A stretch of 64,000 bases of DNA from CAWAXW01 sp963786155 (lineage in GTDB: Bacteria; Actinomycetota; CADDZG01; WHSQ01). This document shows positions 6,902 through 17,195 of the stretch, piece after piece. The first letter of the stretch is position 1. Every line of letters begins with the position of its first letter. Location of the stretch: NCBI GenBank assembly GCA_963786155.1, contig CAWAXW010000006.1:2046001-2110000 (forward strand). The letters are read 5' to 3'. The position numbers and the translations under genes are program-made. Under the pieces are notes generated by a model. The model was not told the DNA's origin, did no database searches, and saw nothing but the letters and a program-made list of their open reading frames with translations.

Positions 6902-9900
6902 ATGGTTCGCAGGATGCTCACGGCCGGGATCGCCCTGGCGCTTGTCGGGTCATTGTTCCCCCTGGTTGGGGCCTCCGCGCAAGAGGCGGATCCCAGTGAC
7001 ATCACGACCACCGGCCGGGAGACCGAGCCCGTCGTCCTCACCGGCGCGAACTTCCCGACATGGGCCGCGCCCGCCGACGCCGCGGTGAAAGCCAACTCGG
7101 CGGAGGGACTCCAGTGCCTGGGAGGCGCAGACGGCTTCCCCGACACGCCGGTCACAGACGACGAGCCCTGTAGCCACAACACCTATGAGGACCCGGACGC
7201 ACAGACGTCAGATGTGACGAACGAACTGCCGCACAAGGGGGCGTCGGTAGACAACTTGATCGCCTATCGATGGAGCGCCGACGCCGGGTTCGAGCAGATC
7301 CCGTTCCAGGTCGACGAGATGTTCCAGCACTACCTCTCCAACAACAACTCCGGTTTCGCCATGTACTCCGAGACCGACCAGCACACCTCTTACGTTTTCG
7401 ATCGCGAAGGCTTCCGCTGGACCGAGTCGGACCCGAACAACCCGTGCGTGGCGGCCCCCGCAAGTGAAGTAGCCCAGGATCCCGTTCCGGGGCTCGACAC
7501 CGACGACGAGGTCGTCTTCATGGCGCGCGACATCGGAGCCCAGGCTCCCGAGGACGCTGCTCTGCCCGAGGGGATCCAGGACTCCTATGAGGTCGCGGTG
7601 GCCGATCCAACGACCGGTGCTGCCGGCTTCGTCTACGTTGCGCAAACGACCGAGGATGGTCCGGAAGCCGCATTCGACGCGACCAACGGCTACGTCCGCT
7701 ACGAGCGTGACCAGAGCGACGAGGACCCGGCGAAGGACGCCGGCACGTTCCTCTACTCGCAAAGCTCCTACGGCGACTACGGCGCGGCCGCGCACGGCGC
7801 GTACTACGACCCCAAGACCGGGACCTGCATCACGGACGACCCGAAGCAGCGTCGGCCCGGGGACCAGGCGACGATCACCACCCCGCGCTACCGCTTCCGC
7901 TACGACGGTCGGTGGCTGATGACGGAGCTCAACGTCTCTAACGACGCGGAGGGCGACTGGACCTACGGTCCCGACCTCATCGACCAGTGGAAGGCCCGTG
8001 CGTTCCAGCAGCGTCCGTCCGGCCAGACGCCCTGCTGTGGCTTCGAAGAAGAGGTCAACAACTGGGGCGGCTCGTCGATCCTCATGGGCGAGCGTTGGGG
8101 CCCGGTGCGCGCCATACGCGAGACATGGGGCGCCGACTCCGGCACGAACGTCGTGCGCCGAGAGATCTTCTACCGCGACGAGGTTCGCTTTGGAGCGTTC
8201 CTGCGGGTGCACGTGATCCCGCCGCTCGACGGTATCTACGCTCAGTGGGACTACAACGCCGGCGTTGTGTCGACCTACTACAACCCCTTCAACGAGGACG
8301 GCGTAGCGATCGACGGACGCAACGACGAGCGTTTCGGCAACTCGGACGTCCACCTCGGTCCCGATGGAGCTACCTATGACGGGAACGACGACTTCAGCGA
8401 TGGGGTCGACGACGCGACGGGCCAGGAGCAACAGCAGGTCGCCAACCCGAACCGTGAGTGCGACATGGGCGAGTCCTACGGCGAGTACTACGCGGCGGCC
8501 CCCGCCCAGCTCAAGAACGTCCTCGACCAGGCCATGGACGGGATCAGCGGAGGCTTCCCCGAGGAGGGCTGCATCTACAACGACATCGACAGCCCGGACC
8601 CGACCTTCTCCGGCGTCAACGCCGGTCTCAACTGGGAGCAGGTTGCCGGAGCCAACGGCTCACTCGTGCTCCGCACCGCGATCAAGCAATACACGCCGGG
8701 TGGCGCGGCGCAATCGTTGTTGGCGGTCCCCTACTACCGTGACGACTCGTGCTTCGACGACGGAACCGGCTCCACCCCCGGACCCCACCTAAAGGGCCGC
8801 GGCGTGGACGACGGCGAGACCTTCGGCTTCTACACGAATGCTGCGGGCGAGCGCCTGCCGCGCGAATGCTGGGACGTTGACGACCACGGGTTCGACCACC
8901 CCGACCTCGGCACCGACCGCTTCTACCAGGGAGCGATCGGCACGCACGGAGTCCACATCCTCGCGATCGCAGACTCCGACAACGCGCACACGACGGTGCC
9001 CATCACGGAGATCGACAGCGAGCAGCGCATGGTCGTGCTTCCCGGCGACCCCGGCAACGTTGGTGACTCGTACGGTCGGCACAGCGAGAAGCCGTTGGTC
9101 GCGGTAGCGCGTCCGGAGGACCGTCAGAGTGGCCCCTCACCCTCGCCGAGCGCGAGCGCGAGCTCATCCCCCAGCGCCCACCCGAGCCAAACGGCGACGG
9201 CGACCGCGTCGCCGAGCAGCGAGCCTTCGCCGGAGCCGACGCAGACGGCGAGCTCTTCACCGAGCGCCCCGCCCTCGCAGGCACCTTCCAACTCGCCGAC
9301 CACGCAGCCCACGAGCTCGCCGACGTCTACGAGCACGGACACCGCTTCCCCGCAGCCGACACAGCCGGCGAGCGAGCAGCCGAAGCAACCCGATTCTGCA
9401 CCCGCGTCTTCTAGAGGGTCAGAAGTGTCGTTTGCATCCGGAAGCGCGGCTACGGCTCGCTTCACCGACGACGCCACTTTCATCGCCCGGTTGCAGGACG
9501 ACGCCAAGCCCATCGCCGGGGCCGAAGTGAGCTTTGACCTTCGTGGACCGACCGGCGTGCGCACGTTCACCGCAACCTCGGACCAGGACGGCCTGGCCGC
9601 AATCACAGCCCAGATCGTCGAGGCGCCGGGCTCCTACGAGCTCACCGCTCGCTACGCCGGCAACGAGCGCTACTTCGGCTCGGCCAACTCGATGACGTTC
9701 GTCGTCCAGAAAGAGGAGACCAGATTGAAGGTCTCGAGGAACGGGCGCAGCTTGATCGCTCGACTGTTCGATGCAGACGACAGGGCCACCGGCCTCGGGA
9801 ACCAGACGATCCGATTCCGTGAGGCCGACGGCTTGCTCGGATCGGCCCGGACAAACGCCCGGGGCAAGGCAACGCTGCGGTTGCCGCGTGGCCAGGTCCG

Positions 9901-9958
9901 CAAGTTGACCGCCTCGTTCCGCGGAGACGACTACTACCTGGGGACGCGCGCCCGCTAG
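6902..9958 (+). CDS. Large exported protein of unknown function with C-terminal Ig-like domains
   Basis: About 1018 residues. The ATG at 6902 follows GGAGGCTC and begins a signal peptide (MVRRMLTAGIALALVGSLFP, cleavage near GASAQ). Residues about 35-740 form a large, Asp/Tyr/Trp-rich, probably beta-rich module with repeated short acidic turns (DDSDGTF-like, DGNDDFSDGVDD) and several Cys; I cannot assign it to a family. Residues about 741-837 are a Ser/Pro/Thr linker. Residues about 850-935 and 940-1018 are two bacterial Ig-like domains (GAEVSFDLRGPTG, YELTARYAGNERYFGSA and a repeat of this pattern). There is no LPXTG sorting signal, so release or non-covalent retention is expected. Confidence 0.85.
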   Translation: MVRRMLTAGIALALVGSLFPLVGASAQEADPSDITTTGRETEPVVLTGANFPTWAAPADAAVKANSAEGLQCLGGADGFPDTPVTDDEPCSHNTYEDPDAQTSDVTNELPHKGASVDNLIAYRWSADAGFEQIPFQVDEMFQHYLSNNNSGFAMYSETDQHTSYVFDREGFRWTESDPNNPCVAAPASEVAQDPVPGLDTDDEVVFMARDIGAQAPEDAALPEGIQDSYEVAVADPTTGAAGFVYVAQTTEDGPEAAFDATNGYVRYERDQSDEDPAKDAGTFLYSQSSYGDYGAAAHGAYYDPKTGTCITDDPKQRRPGDQATITTPRYRFRYDGRWLMTELNVSNDAEGDWTYGPDLIDQWKARAFQQRPSGQTPCCGFEEEVNNWGGSSILMGERWGPVRAIRETWGADSGTNVVRREIFYRDEVRFGAFLRVHVIPPLDGIYAQWDYNAGVVSTYYNPFNEDGVAIDGRNDERFGNSDVHLGPDGATYDGNDDFSDGVDDATGQEQQQVANPNRECDMGESYGEYYAAAPAQLKNVLDQAMDGISGGFPEEGCIYNDIDSPDPTFSGVNAGLNWEQVAGANGSLVLRTAIKQYTPGGAAQSLLAVPYYRDDSCFDDGTGSTPGPHLKGRGVDDGETFGFYTNAAGERLPRECWDVDDHGFDHPDLGTDRFYQGAIGTHGVHILAIADSDNAHTTVPITEIDSEQRMVVLPGDPGNVGDSYGRHSEKPLVAVARPEDRQSGPSPSPSASASSSPSAHPSQTATATASPSSEPSPEPTQTASSSPSAPPSQAPSNSPTTQPTSSPTSTSTDTASPQPTQPASEQPKQPDSAPASSRGSEVSFASGSAATARFTDDATFIARLQDDAKPIAGAEVSFDLRGPTGVRTFTATSDQDGLAAITAQIVEAPGSYELTARYAGNERYFGSANSMTFVVQKEETRLKVSRNGRSLIARLFDADDRATGLGNQTIRFREADGLLGSARTNARGKATLRLPRGQVRKLTASFRGDDYYLGTRAR

Positions 9959-10033
9959 AGCAGGCAAGGCCCACGGCGGGCGCCACTCCCTTTAGGGTGG
10001 GCAATTCCCACTCCGTCGGAAGGAGCGCTCCCA

Positions 10034-11197
10034 ATGGCCGAAGCCGTCATCGTCTCTACCGCCCGCACCCCGATCGGTCGCGCCAATAAGGGCTCGCTGC
10101 TCGACGTACGCCCCGACGACCTCATGGCGTTCGCGATCAAGGCCGCCCTCGAGAAGGTCCCGTCGGTCGATCCGGGCGAAGTTGTCGATGTGATCGTCGG
10201 GTGTGGGTTCCCGGAAGCCAAGCAGGGCATGAACCTCGGCCGCAGGGCCGCTCTGCTGTCCGGTCTTCCCGATCACGTTCCCGGGACGACGGTGAACCGT
10301 TTCTGTGCTTCGAGCCTCCAGACGATCCGCATGGCCTTTCACGCGATCAAGGCCGGGGAAGGCGATGTCTTCGTGTCCGGCGGCGTCGAATCGATCAGCC
10401 AGGTCGACGGTTACCCCAAGGACCTCAACGAGCTCCATCAGAAGCTGTTCGGAGACGATGCCGAGATCGCCAACGTCTACATCCCGATGGGCATGACGGC
10501 CGAGAACGTGGCCGAGAAGTACGACGTGGCCCGGGATGACATGGACAAGTTCGCCCAACGCTCGCAGGAGCGTGCCGTGGCGGCCCAACAATCGGGGTTC
10601 TTCGCCAGAGAGATCAGCCCGTATACGAAAGAGGACGGGACGGTTGTGGACACGGACGACGGGCCGCGGGCCAGCTCAACGCTCGAGAAGCTCCAGTCGC
10701 TTGCGCCGGCCTTCAAGCCGGACGGCAAGGTGACGGCCGGCAACTCCTGCCCGCTGAACGACGGAGCCGCGGCGGTCGTCGTAATGAGCGACGAGCGCGC
10801 CAAGCAACTCGGAGTCGAGCCTCGCGCCCGCATAGTCGCTTCGTCGGTCTCCGGCATAGCGCCGGAGATCATGGGAGTCGGCCCGATCGAAGCGGTGCGA
10901 AAGGTCCTCAAACAGTCGGGTATGTCGATCGACAACATGGATGCGGTCGAGCTGAACGAGGCCTTCGCGGCCCAGGTCATCCCCGTTTGTCGTGAGATCG
11001 GCCTCGACCCCTATGACGAGCGCTTCAACGCGCACGGCGGTGCGATCGCGCTCGGCCACCCCTACGGCATGACCGGTGCGCGCATCATGACCACGCTTCT
11101 CAACGGGCTCGACGACTCAGACGGCACGTTCGGGCTAGAGACGATGTGCGTCGGAGGGGGCCAGGGGATGGCGATGATCGTGGAGCGACTGAGCTAG
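10034..11197 (+). CDS. Thiolase (acetyl-CoA acetyltransferase family)
   Basis: Thiolase of 387 residues, the usual length. It joins or cleaves acyl-CoA chains in beta-oxidation or ketone-body/PHB-type metabolism. The acylated Cys is at residue 91 (NRFCASSLQTI), the catalytic His near 342 (NAHGGAIALGHPYG) and the second Cys near 372 (CVGGGQGMA); NEAFAAQVIPV is also present. A strong GGAAGGAG ribosome site precedes the ATG. There is no neighbouring fatty-acid gene, so chain-length preference cannot be inferred. Its stop codon overlaps the end of the convergent response-regulator gene by 4 bases. Confidence 0.95.
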   Translation: MAEAVIVSTARTPIGRANKGSLLDVRPDDLMAFAIKAALEKVPSVDPGEVVDVIVGCGFPEAKQGMNLGRRAALLSGLPDHVPGTTVNRFCASSLQTIRMAFHAIKAGEGDVFVSGGVESISQVDGYPKDLNELHQKLFGDDAEIANVYIPMGMTAENVAEKYDVARDDMDKFAQRSQERAVAAQQSGFFAREISPYTKEDGTVVDTDDGPRASSTLEKLQSLAPAFKPDGKVTAGNSCPLNDGAAAVVVMSDERAKQLGVEPRARIVASSVSGIAPEIMGVGPIEAVRKVLKQSGMSIDNMDAVELNEAFAAQVIPVCREIGLDPYDERFNAHGGAIALGHPYGMTGARIMTTLLNGLDDSDGTFGLETMCVGGGQGMAMIVERLS

Positions 11198-11554
11198 GCG
11201 GCAACTCCACTTAGGCGCTCGGCGAGCGGGAGCAGCTCGGTCACGTCGGTCTTCATCAGGAAGCTGTCGGCCCAGGCGGGCTCGTCATAGAGCACGGCCG
11301 AGAAAGCGATCGATCTTGGTCTCCGGGCACTTGCCCCGGATGAACTCGGCCGCTTTGGAGCCGTCCCAGCGCGGCATGAAGTAGTCGAGCACCACCACGT
11401 CGGGCACGCAATCGGCCGCCAGCATGGCGGCCTCGAACCCGTCCTCGGCCACGCCGACGATCCGGAAACCGCCGTGGGTGGAGAAGATCGTGGACAACAA
11501 CTCCCGCATCGCGGGGTCGTCGTCTACCAGTAGAACTGCGGGGCGCCGAGGCAT
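11194..11554 (-). CDS. Single-domain response regulator, frameshifted
   Basis: A receiver domain without an output domain. The N-terminal part shows VLLVDDDPAMRELL (acidic pocket), PDVVVLDYFMP (phospho-acceptor Asp) and reads to about 11310. Skipping one base in AAGATCGATCGC gives KIIAFSAVLYDEPAWADSFL (conserved Ser/Thr position and beta-4) and then MKTDVTELLPLAERL with the conserved Lys, ending at a TAG at 11194. The repaired product is about 119 residues, the normal length for a stand-alone receiver. It is a distant relative of the anchored receiver at 26405-26884. The broken frame is probably an insertion error. Confidence 0.82.
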
Positions 11555-11726
11555 GCGTTAAATCTGCACCCGCGCCCGTTTGAGGGCAATGGCCCGAAAT
11601 GACTATCTGTGATGGGTATTCAACGCAACGTGGGCCTCTAGGCCAGAGCAGGGGTCCCCGCCTGGAGGGCGAATCTCTGTGACAACCGATTCGATGGCGA
11701 ACCGCGGCTTAAGGAGTGATCGGCAC

Positions 11727-13179
11727 ATGGGGCTCAAGGATTCACGAAGGACGGGCGTGCTCACCTCGTTGGCGCTCGTCACGGCGCTGGCTCTCGCAGT
11801 CCCAGGCGCTCCCAGCGCGGGAGCCGGACCCCAGGACTCCCCCGAGCGCGAGTCCGGGAAGACGGTCGCCCACGAGGCCGGCGGCAAAATCGTAGGCAAG
11901 GGCGAGGGTAAAGCCGTCACCTACTACATCGGCATGCCCTCCGCGGAGCCCACTCTCGGCCTCGACGAGAAGAACAAGATCTATTACACGGCCGCAGACA
12001 TCAACCGGACGAATGCGGTCGAGGTCGATCCGCTCCGACAACGGCGGCAGCAAGTGGGAAATGATCTCACCGAAGATCGGACCGCAGAACCGGCACGCCG
12101 TGACCCTCGACCCCTACATCTTCGTGGATCGCGCAACGGGCCGGGTGTTCAATATCGACTTGACGGTTGCATGTTCACTGCTTTCCTACTCCGACGACCA
12201 GGGAGCCAGCTGGATCACGAACCCGCTTGCTTGCGGCCGTCCGGTCAACGATCACCAAACCTTGTTCGGTGGGCCTCCGGCCACGAGCACCACCATCGGA
12301 TACGAGAACGTCATGTACTACTGCTGGAACGACGTGGCCTCGTCACAGTGCAGCAAGTCAATCGACGGCGGGCTCACCTTCGCCTCGACCGGCGGCCCTG
12401 CCTACACCGGATACCAGCCCGACGAGGAGACCGTCGGCTTCTACGGCCAGAAGGGCCTTTGCGGCGGCCTCCACGGGCATGGCGTCGTCGGCCCCGACGG
12501 GACCGTCTACCTCCCCCGCGAGCTGTGTGGGCGCCCGATGGTCGCGATCAGCAAGGACGAAGGCTTGACGTGGGAGCAGGTGCAGGTCGCTCCGCGAGCC
12601 TTCATGAGCTCGAACGACAACTCGATCGCCGTGGACGGCAAGAACAACCTCTACTACGTGGGCGTGACGAAGCAGCGACTTCCGTTCCTCGTCTACTCGC
12701 GCAACGGCGGCAAGAAGTGGAGTGCCCCGATCGACATCTCGGCCCCCGGTCTTACGGAAGCCAACCTGGTGACGATCGATTCGGTCGCCCCCGGGAAAGT
12801 TGCGATCGCATACATGGGCAGCGAGAACTCGCCCTACCAGAAGTGCTCCAAGAAGGAGAATGGCTGTGAGGCCACGGATTACGAGAAGACGACGTGGAAC
12901 GGCTACCTGACGATCTCGGCCAACCTCTTCGACAAGCAGCCCACTTTCCACACCGCCACGGTCAACGACCCGAAGGACCCGATGAAGCGCCGGACCTGTG
13001 GGCCGCGCCGATGCGGCTCCACGATCTTCGACTTCATCGATGTCGTGATCGGAGCCGACGGCATCGCCTACACGGCTTGGACGGACGCTTGCACGCTGTT
13101 GTGCGCCAACGGCGGCGTTGCGGACACCGGCAACGAGGGTCTGATGGCCAAGATGGTCGGCGGCCCCTCCCTGAGGTAG
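11727..13179 (+). CDS. Exported sialidase-like BNR/Asp-box beta-propeller protein, frameshifted
   Basis: The ATG at 11727 has AAGGAG about ten bases upstream and a signal peptide (MGLKDSRRTGVLTSLALVTA). The frame reads to about 12030, where removal of one C in GATCCGCTCC joins AVEVD to RSDNGGSKWEMISPKIG and on to the stop at 13179; about 483 residues in total. Four Asp-box motifs mark propeller blades: RSDNGGSKW, YSDDQGASWITN, SIDGGLTF, SKDEGLTWEQV, with a weaker SRNGGKKWSAP. Such folds occur in sialidases and in many non-catalytic secreted proteins. Catalytic residues of sialidases (Arg triad, Tyr) were not identified, so enzymatic function is open. Confidence 0.82.
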
Positions 13180-13215
13180 CCGACCCGGTTCCAATAACGG
13201 GCCGACCCGGCTACC
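13175..13215 (+). repeat. Stem-loop with direct repeats between the BNR and TIM-barrel genes
   Basis: GGTAGCCG (13175-13182) pairs with CGGCTACC (13208-13215), and the decamer GCCGACCCGG occurs twice (13179-13188, 13201-13210). The upstream stop codon lies in the left arm and the -10 box of the next gene starts in the right arm. It may terminate one gene while controlling the next; there is no U tract. Confidence 0.4.
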
Positions 13216-13217
13216 TT
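13212..13217 (+). promoter_or_regulatory. -10 box of a leaderless promoter
   Basis: TACCTT lies seven bases before the ATG at 13225 and no Shine-Dalgarno site is present. Confidence 0.45.
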
Positions 13218-13224
13218 GTCCATC

Positions 13225-14145
13225 ATGCTCAAGCGCACCGTGGCCGGGATCTGCGTGGCCCTCGCCTGCCTGCTTGTACTGCCGGCAATGCGGTCGCGCC
13301 CGGTGGCCCGCTCCAGGCCCGCGGCCCTCGCACCCGAAAAGGCCCAGCCGGTCGGCAAGAGCATCGCTCCCTACCGCAAGCTCGGGGCATGGATCGACAT
13401 GTACGACAAGGGGCCGTGGCTCTATCCCAGTCGTGCCATCGCCGAGATGGCCGAGCGTGGCGTGAACACCGTCTACATAGAGACCGCGAACTTCCGCAAG
13501 CCGAAGAAGACTCCCCTGTATAAACCCGAGAAGCTCGCCGAGATGGTGGACGCCGCCCACGAAGCGAACATCAAAGTCGTCGCCTGGTACCTGCCATCTT
13601 TCAAGAAACTGGAGCGAGACCTCCGGCGGGCATTGGCGGCACTCGACTTCACTACTGAGCTCGGCAACACGTTCGACTCCTTCGCGCTCGACATCGAGTC
13701 GACCGAAGTGGGAGACATCGCCAAGCGCAACGCCCGGTTCGCCGAGCTGGCCGAGAACCTGCGCGCCTATGCGGGCCCCAACTACGCCATGGCTGCGATC
13801 GTGCCCGACGCCACCTCAACCTACTGGCCCGATTTTCCCTACTCGACGGTCGACGAGTATTTCGACGTCTTCATGCCGATGGGCTACTTCACCTATCGCG
13901 TAAAGGGCGAACGAGCGGTGCGTCGCTACACGACCTTGAACATCGAGACGATCCGAACCGCCACCGATGACCCGAATGCGCGCATCCACCCGATCGGCGG
14001 CATCGCCGGCGACACCGGCCGCAAGGACGTCAAGGGATTCGTGAAGGCCGCGCGCAAGGGGGCCGCGATCGGCGGAAGCCTCTACGACTTCCCGATCACC
14101 CGCGAGCGCGAGTGGCGAGCCCTCGAACCGTTGAAGGAGCTCTAG
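13225..14145 (+). CDS. Exported TIM-barrel glycoside-hydrolase-like protein
   Basis: About 306 residues with an N-terminal hydrophobic signal (MLKRTVAGICVALACLLVLP). The body has the strand-helix rhythm of a beta/alpha barrel: LGAWIDMYDKGPWLYP, GVNTVYIETANFRKP, IKVVAWYLPSFKK, FDSFALDIESTEVGD, YFDVFMPMGYFTYR, and IHPIGGIAGDTG. The acidic ALDIES at the end of a barrel strand is a plausible catalytic position. It resembles putative glycoside hydrolases (GHL/DUF4015-like), but the exact family is not certain. It follows the BNR protein in the same direction, and both could act on extracellular glycans. An ATG start at 13225 is chosen because of the promoter box. Confidence 0.78.
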   Translation: MLKRTVAGICVALACLLVLPAMRSRPVARSRPAALAPEKAQPVGKSIAPYRKLGAWIDMYDKGPWLYPSRAIAEMAERGVNTVYIETANFRKPKKTPLYKPEKLAEMVDAAHEANIKVVAWYLPSFKKLERDLRRALAALDFTTELGNTFDSFALDIESTEVGDIAKRNARFAELAENLRAYAGPNYAMAAIVPDATSTYWPDFPYSTVDEYFDVFMPMGYFTYRVKGERAVRRYTTLNIETIRTATDDPNARIHPIGGIAGDTGRKDVKGFVKAARKGAAIGGSLYDFPITREREWRALEPLKEL

Positions 14146-16818
14146 CTCACGATCGGGGCGATCCGGTCGGGGTCTATCTCGTAGCGCTTGATCGCGTCGC
14201 TCACCACCTCTGGCTTGACGTCGCCCTCTCGGGCGAGCGCCGCCAGCGTCGCGACGACGATGTGCTCGGCGTCGATCTCGAAGAATCGACGTAAAGCCTC
14301 GCGACCGTCGGAGCGACCGAAGCCGTCGGTTCCTAGCGAAACGAACGTCCCGGGGACCCAACGCGCGATCTGGTCGGGCACGGCCTTGATCGAATCGCTC
14401 ACGGCGACGACGGGCCCCTCCTTGGATTCGAGGCTGGAGGCGACGTAAGCCTGGCGAGAAGCCTCCTCCGGATGCAAGCGATTCCATCGCTCACATATGA
14501 GCGCATCGGCCCTGAGTTGCTGATACGAGGTCGCGCTCCACAGATCCGCGGCGACGTCATGGTCTTTAGCGAGCATGTCCTGCGCCGCGCTGCGCCTCTC
14601 GCATCAGGGTCCCGGATCCGAACAATTGAGCACGGTGGGCCCTCTCGCCCGGCGCCTCGCGGAACAGATAGAGGCCCTTGACGATCCCCTCCTCGACACC
14701 ATCCGGCATCTCGGGCTGGGGGAAGGGTTCGTTGTAGACGGCGATGTAATAGAAGACGTCCTCCCCCTCGTCGACCATGCGGCGGAGCCCTTCCTTGATG
14801 ATCACCGCCGTCTCGAACGCGAATGACGGGTCGTACGAAAGGCACGCGGGGTTGGTGCTTGCCAGCAACAACGAGTGTCCGTCGGCGTGCTGAAGGCCTT
14901 CGCCGTTGAGCGTCGTTCGGCCGTAGGTCGCACCAAGCAAGAAGCCGCGTCCTCGTTGATCGCCGAAGGACCAGATCGAGTCGCCGATGCGCTGGAAACC
15001 GAACATGGAATAGAAGATGTAGAAGGGGATCATCGTCTCGCCGTGGGTCGCGTACGACGTTCCTGCCGCCGTGAACGAACCCATGGCCCCGGCCTCGGTT
15101 ATGCCTTCCTCGAGGATCTGGCCCTTCTGCGACTCTCGATACGCGAGCAGGTGTGTAGCGTCGACGGGTTCGTACAACTGGCCGCGTGCCGCATAGATCT
15201 TGAACTCAGGGAATAGAGACTCCATACCGAAGGTGCGGGCCTCGTCGGGGATGATCGGCACCACACGCCGGCCGACCTTCTCGTCTCGAAGCAGCTTTCG
15301 CAGCAGACGTACGAATGCCATCGTCGTGGCGACCGGCTGGTCCTTGGAACCCTTCATGAACTCGGCGTAGAGATCCTCCTTGGGGAGCTCTAGCGGCACA
15401 GCGGTGACGCGTCGCTCGGGAATGAACCCCCCCAGCTCGGCGCGGCGCTCGCGCATGTACTGGATCTCGGGCGAGTCCTCGCCGGGGTGGTAGTAGGGAG
15501 GCTCTCCGCCTTCGATCGCGGAGTCCTCGATGGGCAGCTGGAGCCTGTCGCGGAACGCCTTCAACTCTTCCTCGGACAGCTTCTTGGCTTGGTGCGTCAC
15601 GTTGCGGCCCTCGATAGCGCCTCCGAGAGTCCAGCCCTTCACCGTCTTGGCGAGGATCACCACAGGGGCATCCTTGATCTCGATCGCGCTGGCGTAGGCC
15701 GCGTAGAGCTTCCGATAGTCGTGTCCACCCCGCCTCAGGTGCTTTAGGCCATCGTCGGTGAGGTGTTCGACCATCTTCTTGAGACGGGGATCGGGGCCGA
15801 AGAAGTGCTCCCTGATGTACGAGCCGCTTTCGACGACGTATTTCTGGAACTCGCCGTCGAGGGTCGTGTTCATCTTGTTCACCAAAACTCCGTCGGCATC
15901 CCACGCGAGCAGGTCATCCCACTCTCGGGCCCAGACCACCTTGATGACGTGCCATCCCGCGCCCCGGTAGATGGCCTCGAGCTCCTGCATGACCTTCCCG
16001 TTGCCACGCACCGGCCCGTCGAGGCGCTGGAGGTTGCAGTTGACGACGAAGATCAGGTTGTCGAGGCCTTCGCGTGCAGCGAGCGAAAGCGCCGCCATCG
16101 ACTCGGGTTCGTCCATCTCACCGTCGCCGACGAAGCACCACACTCGCTGCGCCGAGGTGTCCTTGAGCCCCCTGTGATGCAGATAGCGATTGAAGCGCGC
16201 CTGATAGATCGCGTTGAGCGGCGAGAGCCCCATCGACACCGTGGGGAACTCCCAGAAGTCCGGCATCAATCGAGGATGGGGGTAGGAGGACAGGCCCCCT
16301 CCGAACGCTTCTCTTCTGAAACTCTCGAGTTGCTCCTGCTTGATCCGGCCCTCAAAGTACGCGCGCGCGTAGACACCGGGTGCGCCGTGTCCTTGGAAGA
16401 AGATCTGGTCTCCTCCTCCGGTGGCGTCCCTGCCCCTGAAGAAGTGGTTGAAGCCGACCTCGTACAGCGACGCAGCCGAGGCATAAGTCGAAAGATGCCC
16501 GCCGATGCCGTTGTAGCGCTTGTTCGCCCTGAGGACCATGGCCGCGGCGTTCCACCGGATCATCTGGCGGACGCGCAACTCGAGTCTCTCATCGCCGGGG
16601 AAGAAAGGCTCCTGCTCGGGGGCGATCGTGTTGATGTAGTCGGTCGAGACCATCGCCGGCAGACCGATCTGGCGGGCGCGCGCATGCTGGAGGATGCGGT
16701 GGAGCAAGAACTTGGCTCGCGCAGGGGCCCTATCGATTATCTGATCGAGCGCTTCGATCCATTCCTGCGTCTCGTCAGGATCGATGTCGGGGAGCTGATT
16801 CTTGTAGGCGTCGTACAT
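14142..16818 (-). CDS. aceE: Pyruvate dehydrogenase E1 component, homodimeric type, frameshifted
   Basis: Thiamine-diphosphate enzyme that decarboxylates pyruvate and acetylates the E2 lipoyl domain. The first 740 residues (16818 to about 14588) show the AceE hallmarks: GGHLSTYASAASLYEVGFNH, the ThDP motif GDGEMDEPES followed by NLIFVVNCNLQRLDG, and RTFGMESLFPEFKIYA with the SIWSFGDQRGRGF region. One extra base in CAGCGCGGCGCAG breaks the frame; skipping it gives AQRAQDMLAKDHDVAADLWS and the family C-terminus to 14142. The repaired length, about 890 residues, is normal. As this is a central enzyme, the break is most likely a sequence error. No E2 or E3 gene is adjacent. Confidence 0.93.
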
Positions 16819-16937
16819 GGGCTTGTCATTACCCCCTGAGGCCTATCCCACCCCCATCGGCCGGGTCTGGCCAGCGAGATGGTCAAGAGTAAACGAGATG
16901 TTCATCGGCCCGACACGAGCCTGAAACAAGCGGGGCG

Positions 16938-16943
16938 TACCTT
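16938..16943 (+). promoter_or_regulatory. -10 box of a leaderless promoter
   Basis: TACCTT lies seven bases before the ATG at 16951; no ribosome site is visible. Confidence 0.4.
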
Positions 16944-16950
16944 ATGGGAC

Positions 16951-17139
16951 ATGGCTTTCCCTCAACCCGTCGAACGCATGATGTCGCTGGCACTGCTGAT
17001 CCCTCGCTACTTCGACGAGATGGTCGACGACGCGTCGCTAGCCAATGCTCGTGATGCCATGCGTGACGCACAGTTGCGCAGGGAAGCTCGCTCGGCCCTG
17101 GATCGTCTGGCGAGCAAGCAGCTAGATCTCCCCGCCTAA
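16951..17139 (+). CDS. Small hypothetical protein (62 residues)
   Basis: A helix-rich protein (MAFPQPVERMMSLALLIPRY, then ANARDAMRDAQLRREARSAL) without signal peptide or known motif. The short Leu/Ile-rich segment is too weak for a confident membrane span. An in-frame upstream start at 16879 would add 24 residues. I prefer 16951 because a TANNNT box lies at leaderless spacing. It is divergent from aceE. No family recognised, and the gene call is moderate. Confidence 0.5.
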   Translation: MAFPQPVERMMSLALLIPRYFDEMVDDASLANARDAMRDAQLRREARSALDRLASKQLDLPA

Positions 17140-17183
17140 CCTGCCTCGGCCCATCTCATCGGGAAGGGCACCGCCGCAGAGAC

Positions 17184-17189
17184 GATAAT
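17184..17189 (+). promoter_or_regulatory. -10 box of a leaderless promoter
   Basis: GATAAT lies six bases before the ATG at 17196; no ribosome site is visible. Confidence 0.4.
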
Positions 17190-17195
17190 GGCGGC

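Noticed and set aside
7208..8431. 407-residue open frame opposite the large exported protein
   Set aside because: Val/Arg-rich antisense frame without start signal or domain.
9124..9412. Low-complexity Ser/Pro region as a satellite or CRISPR-like array
   Set aside because: It is an in-frame protein linker without regular repeat and spacer units.
15763..16839. 358-residue open frame opposite aceE
   Set aside because: Antisense shadow of a conserved enzyme.
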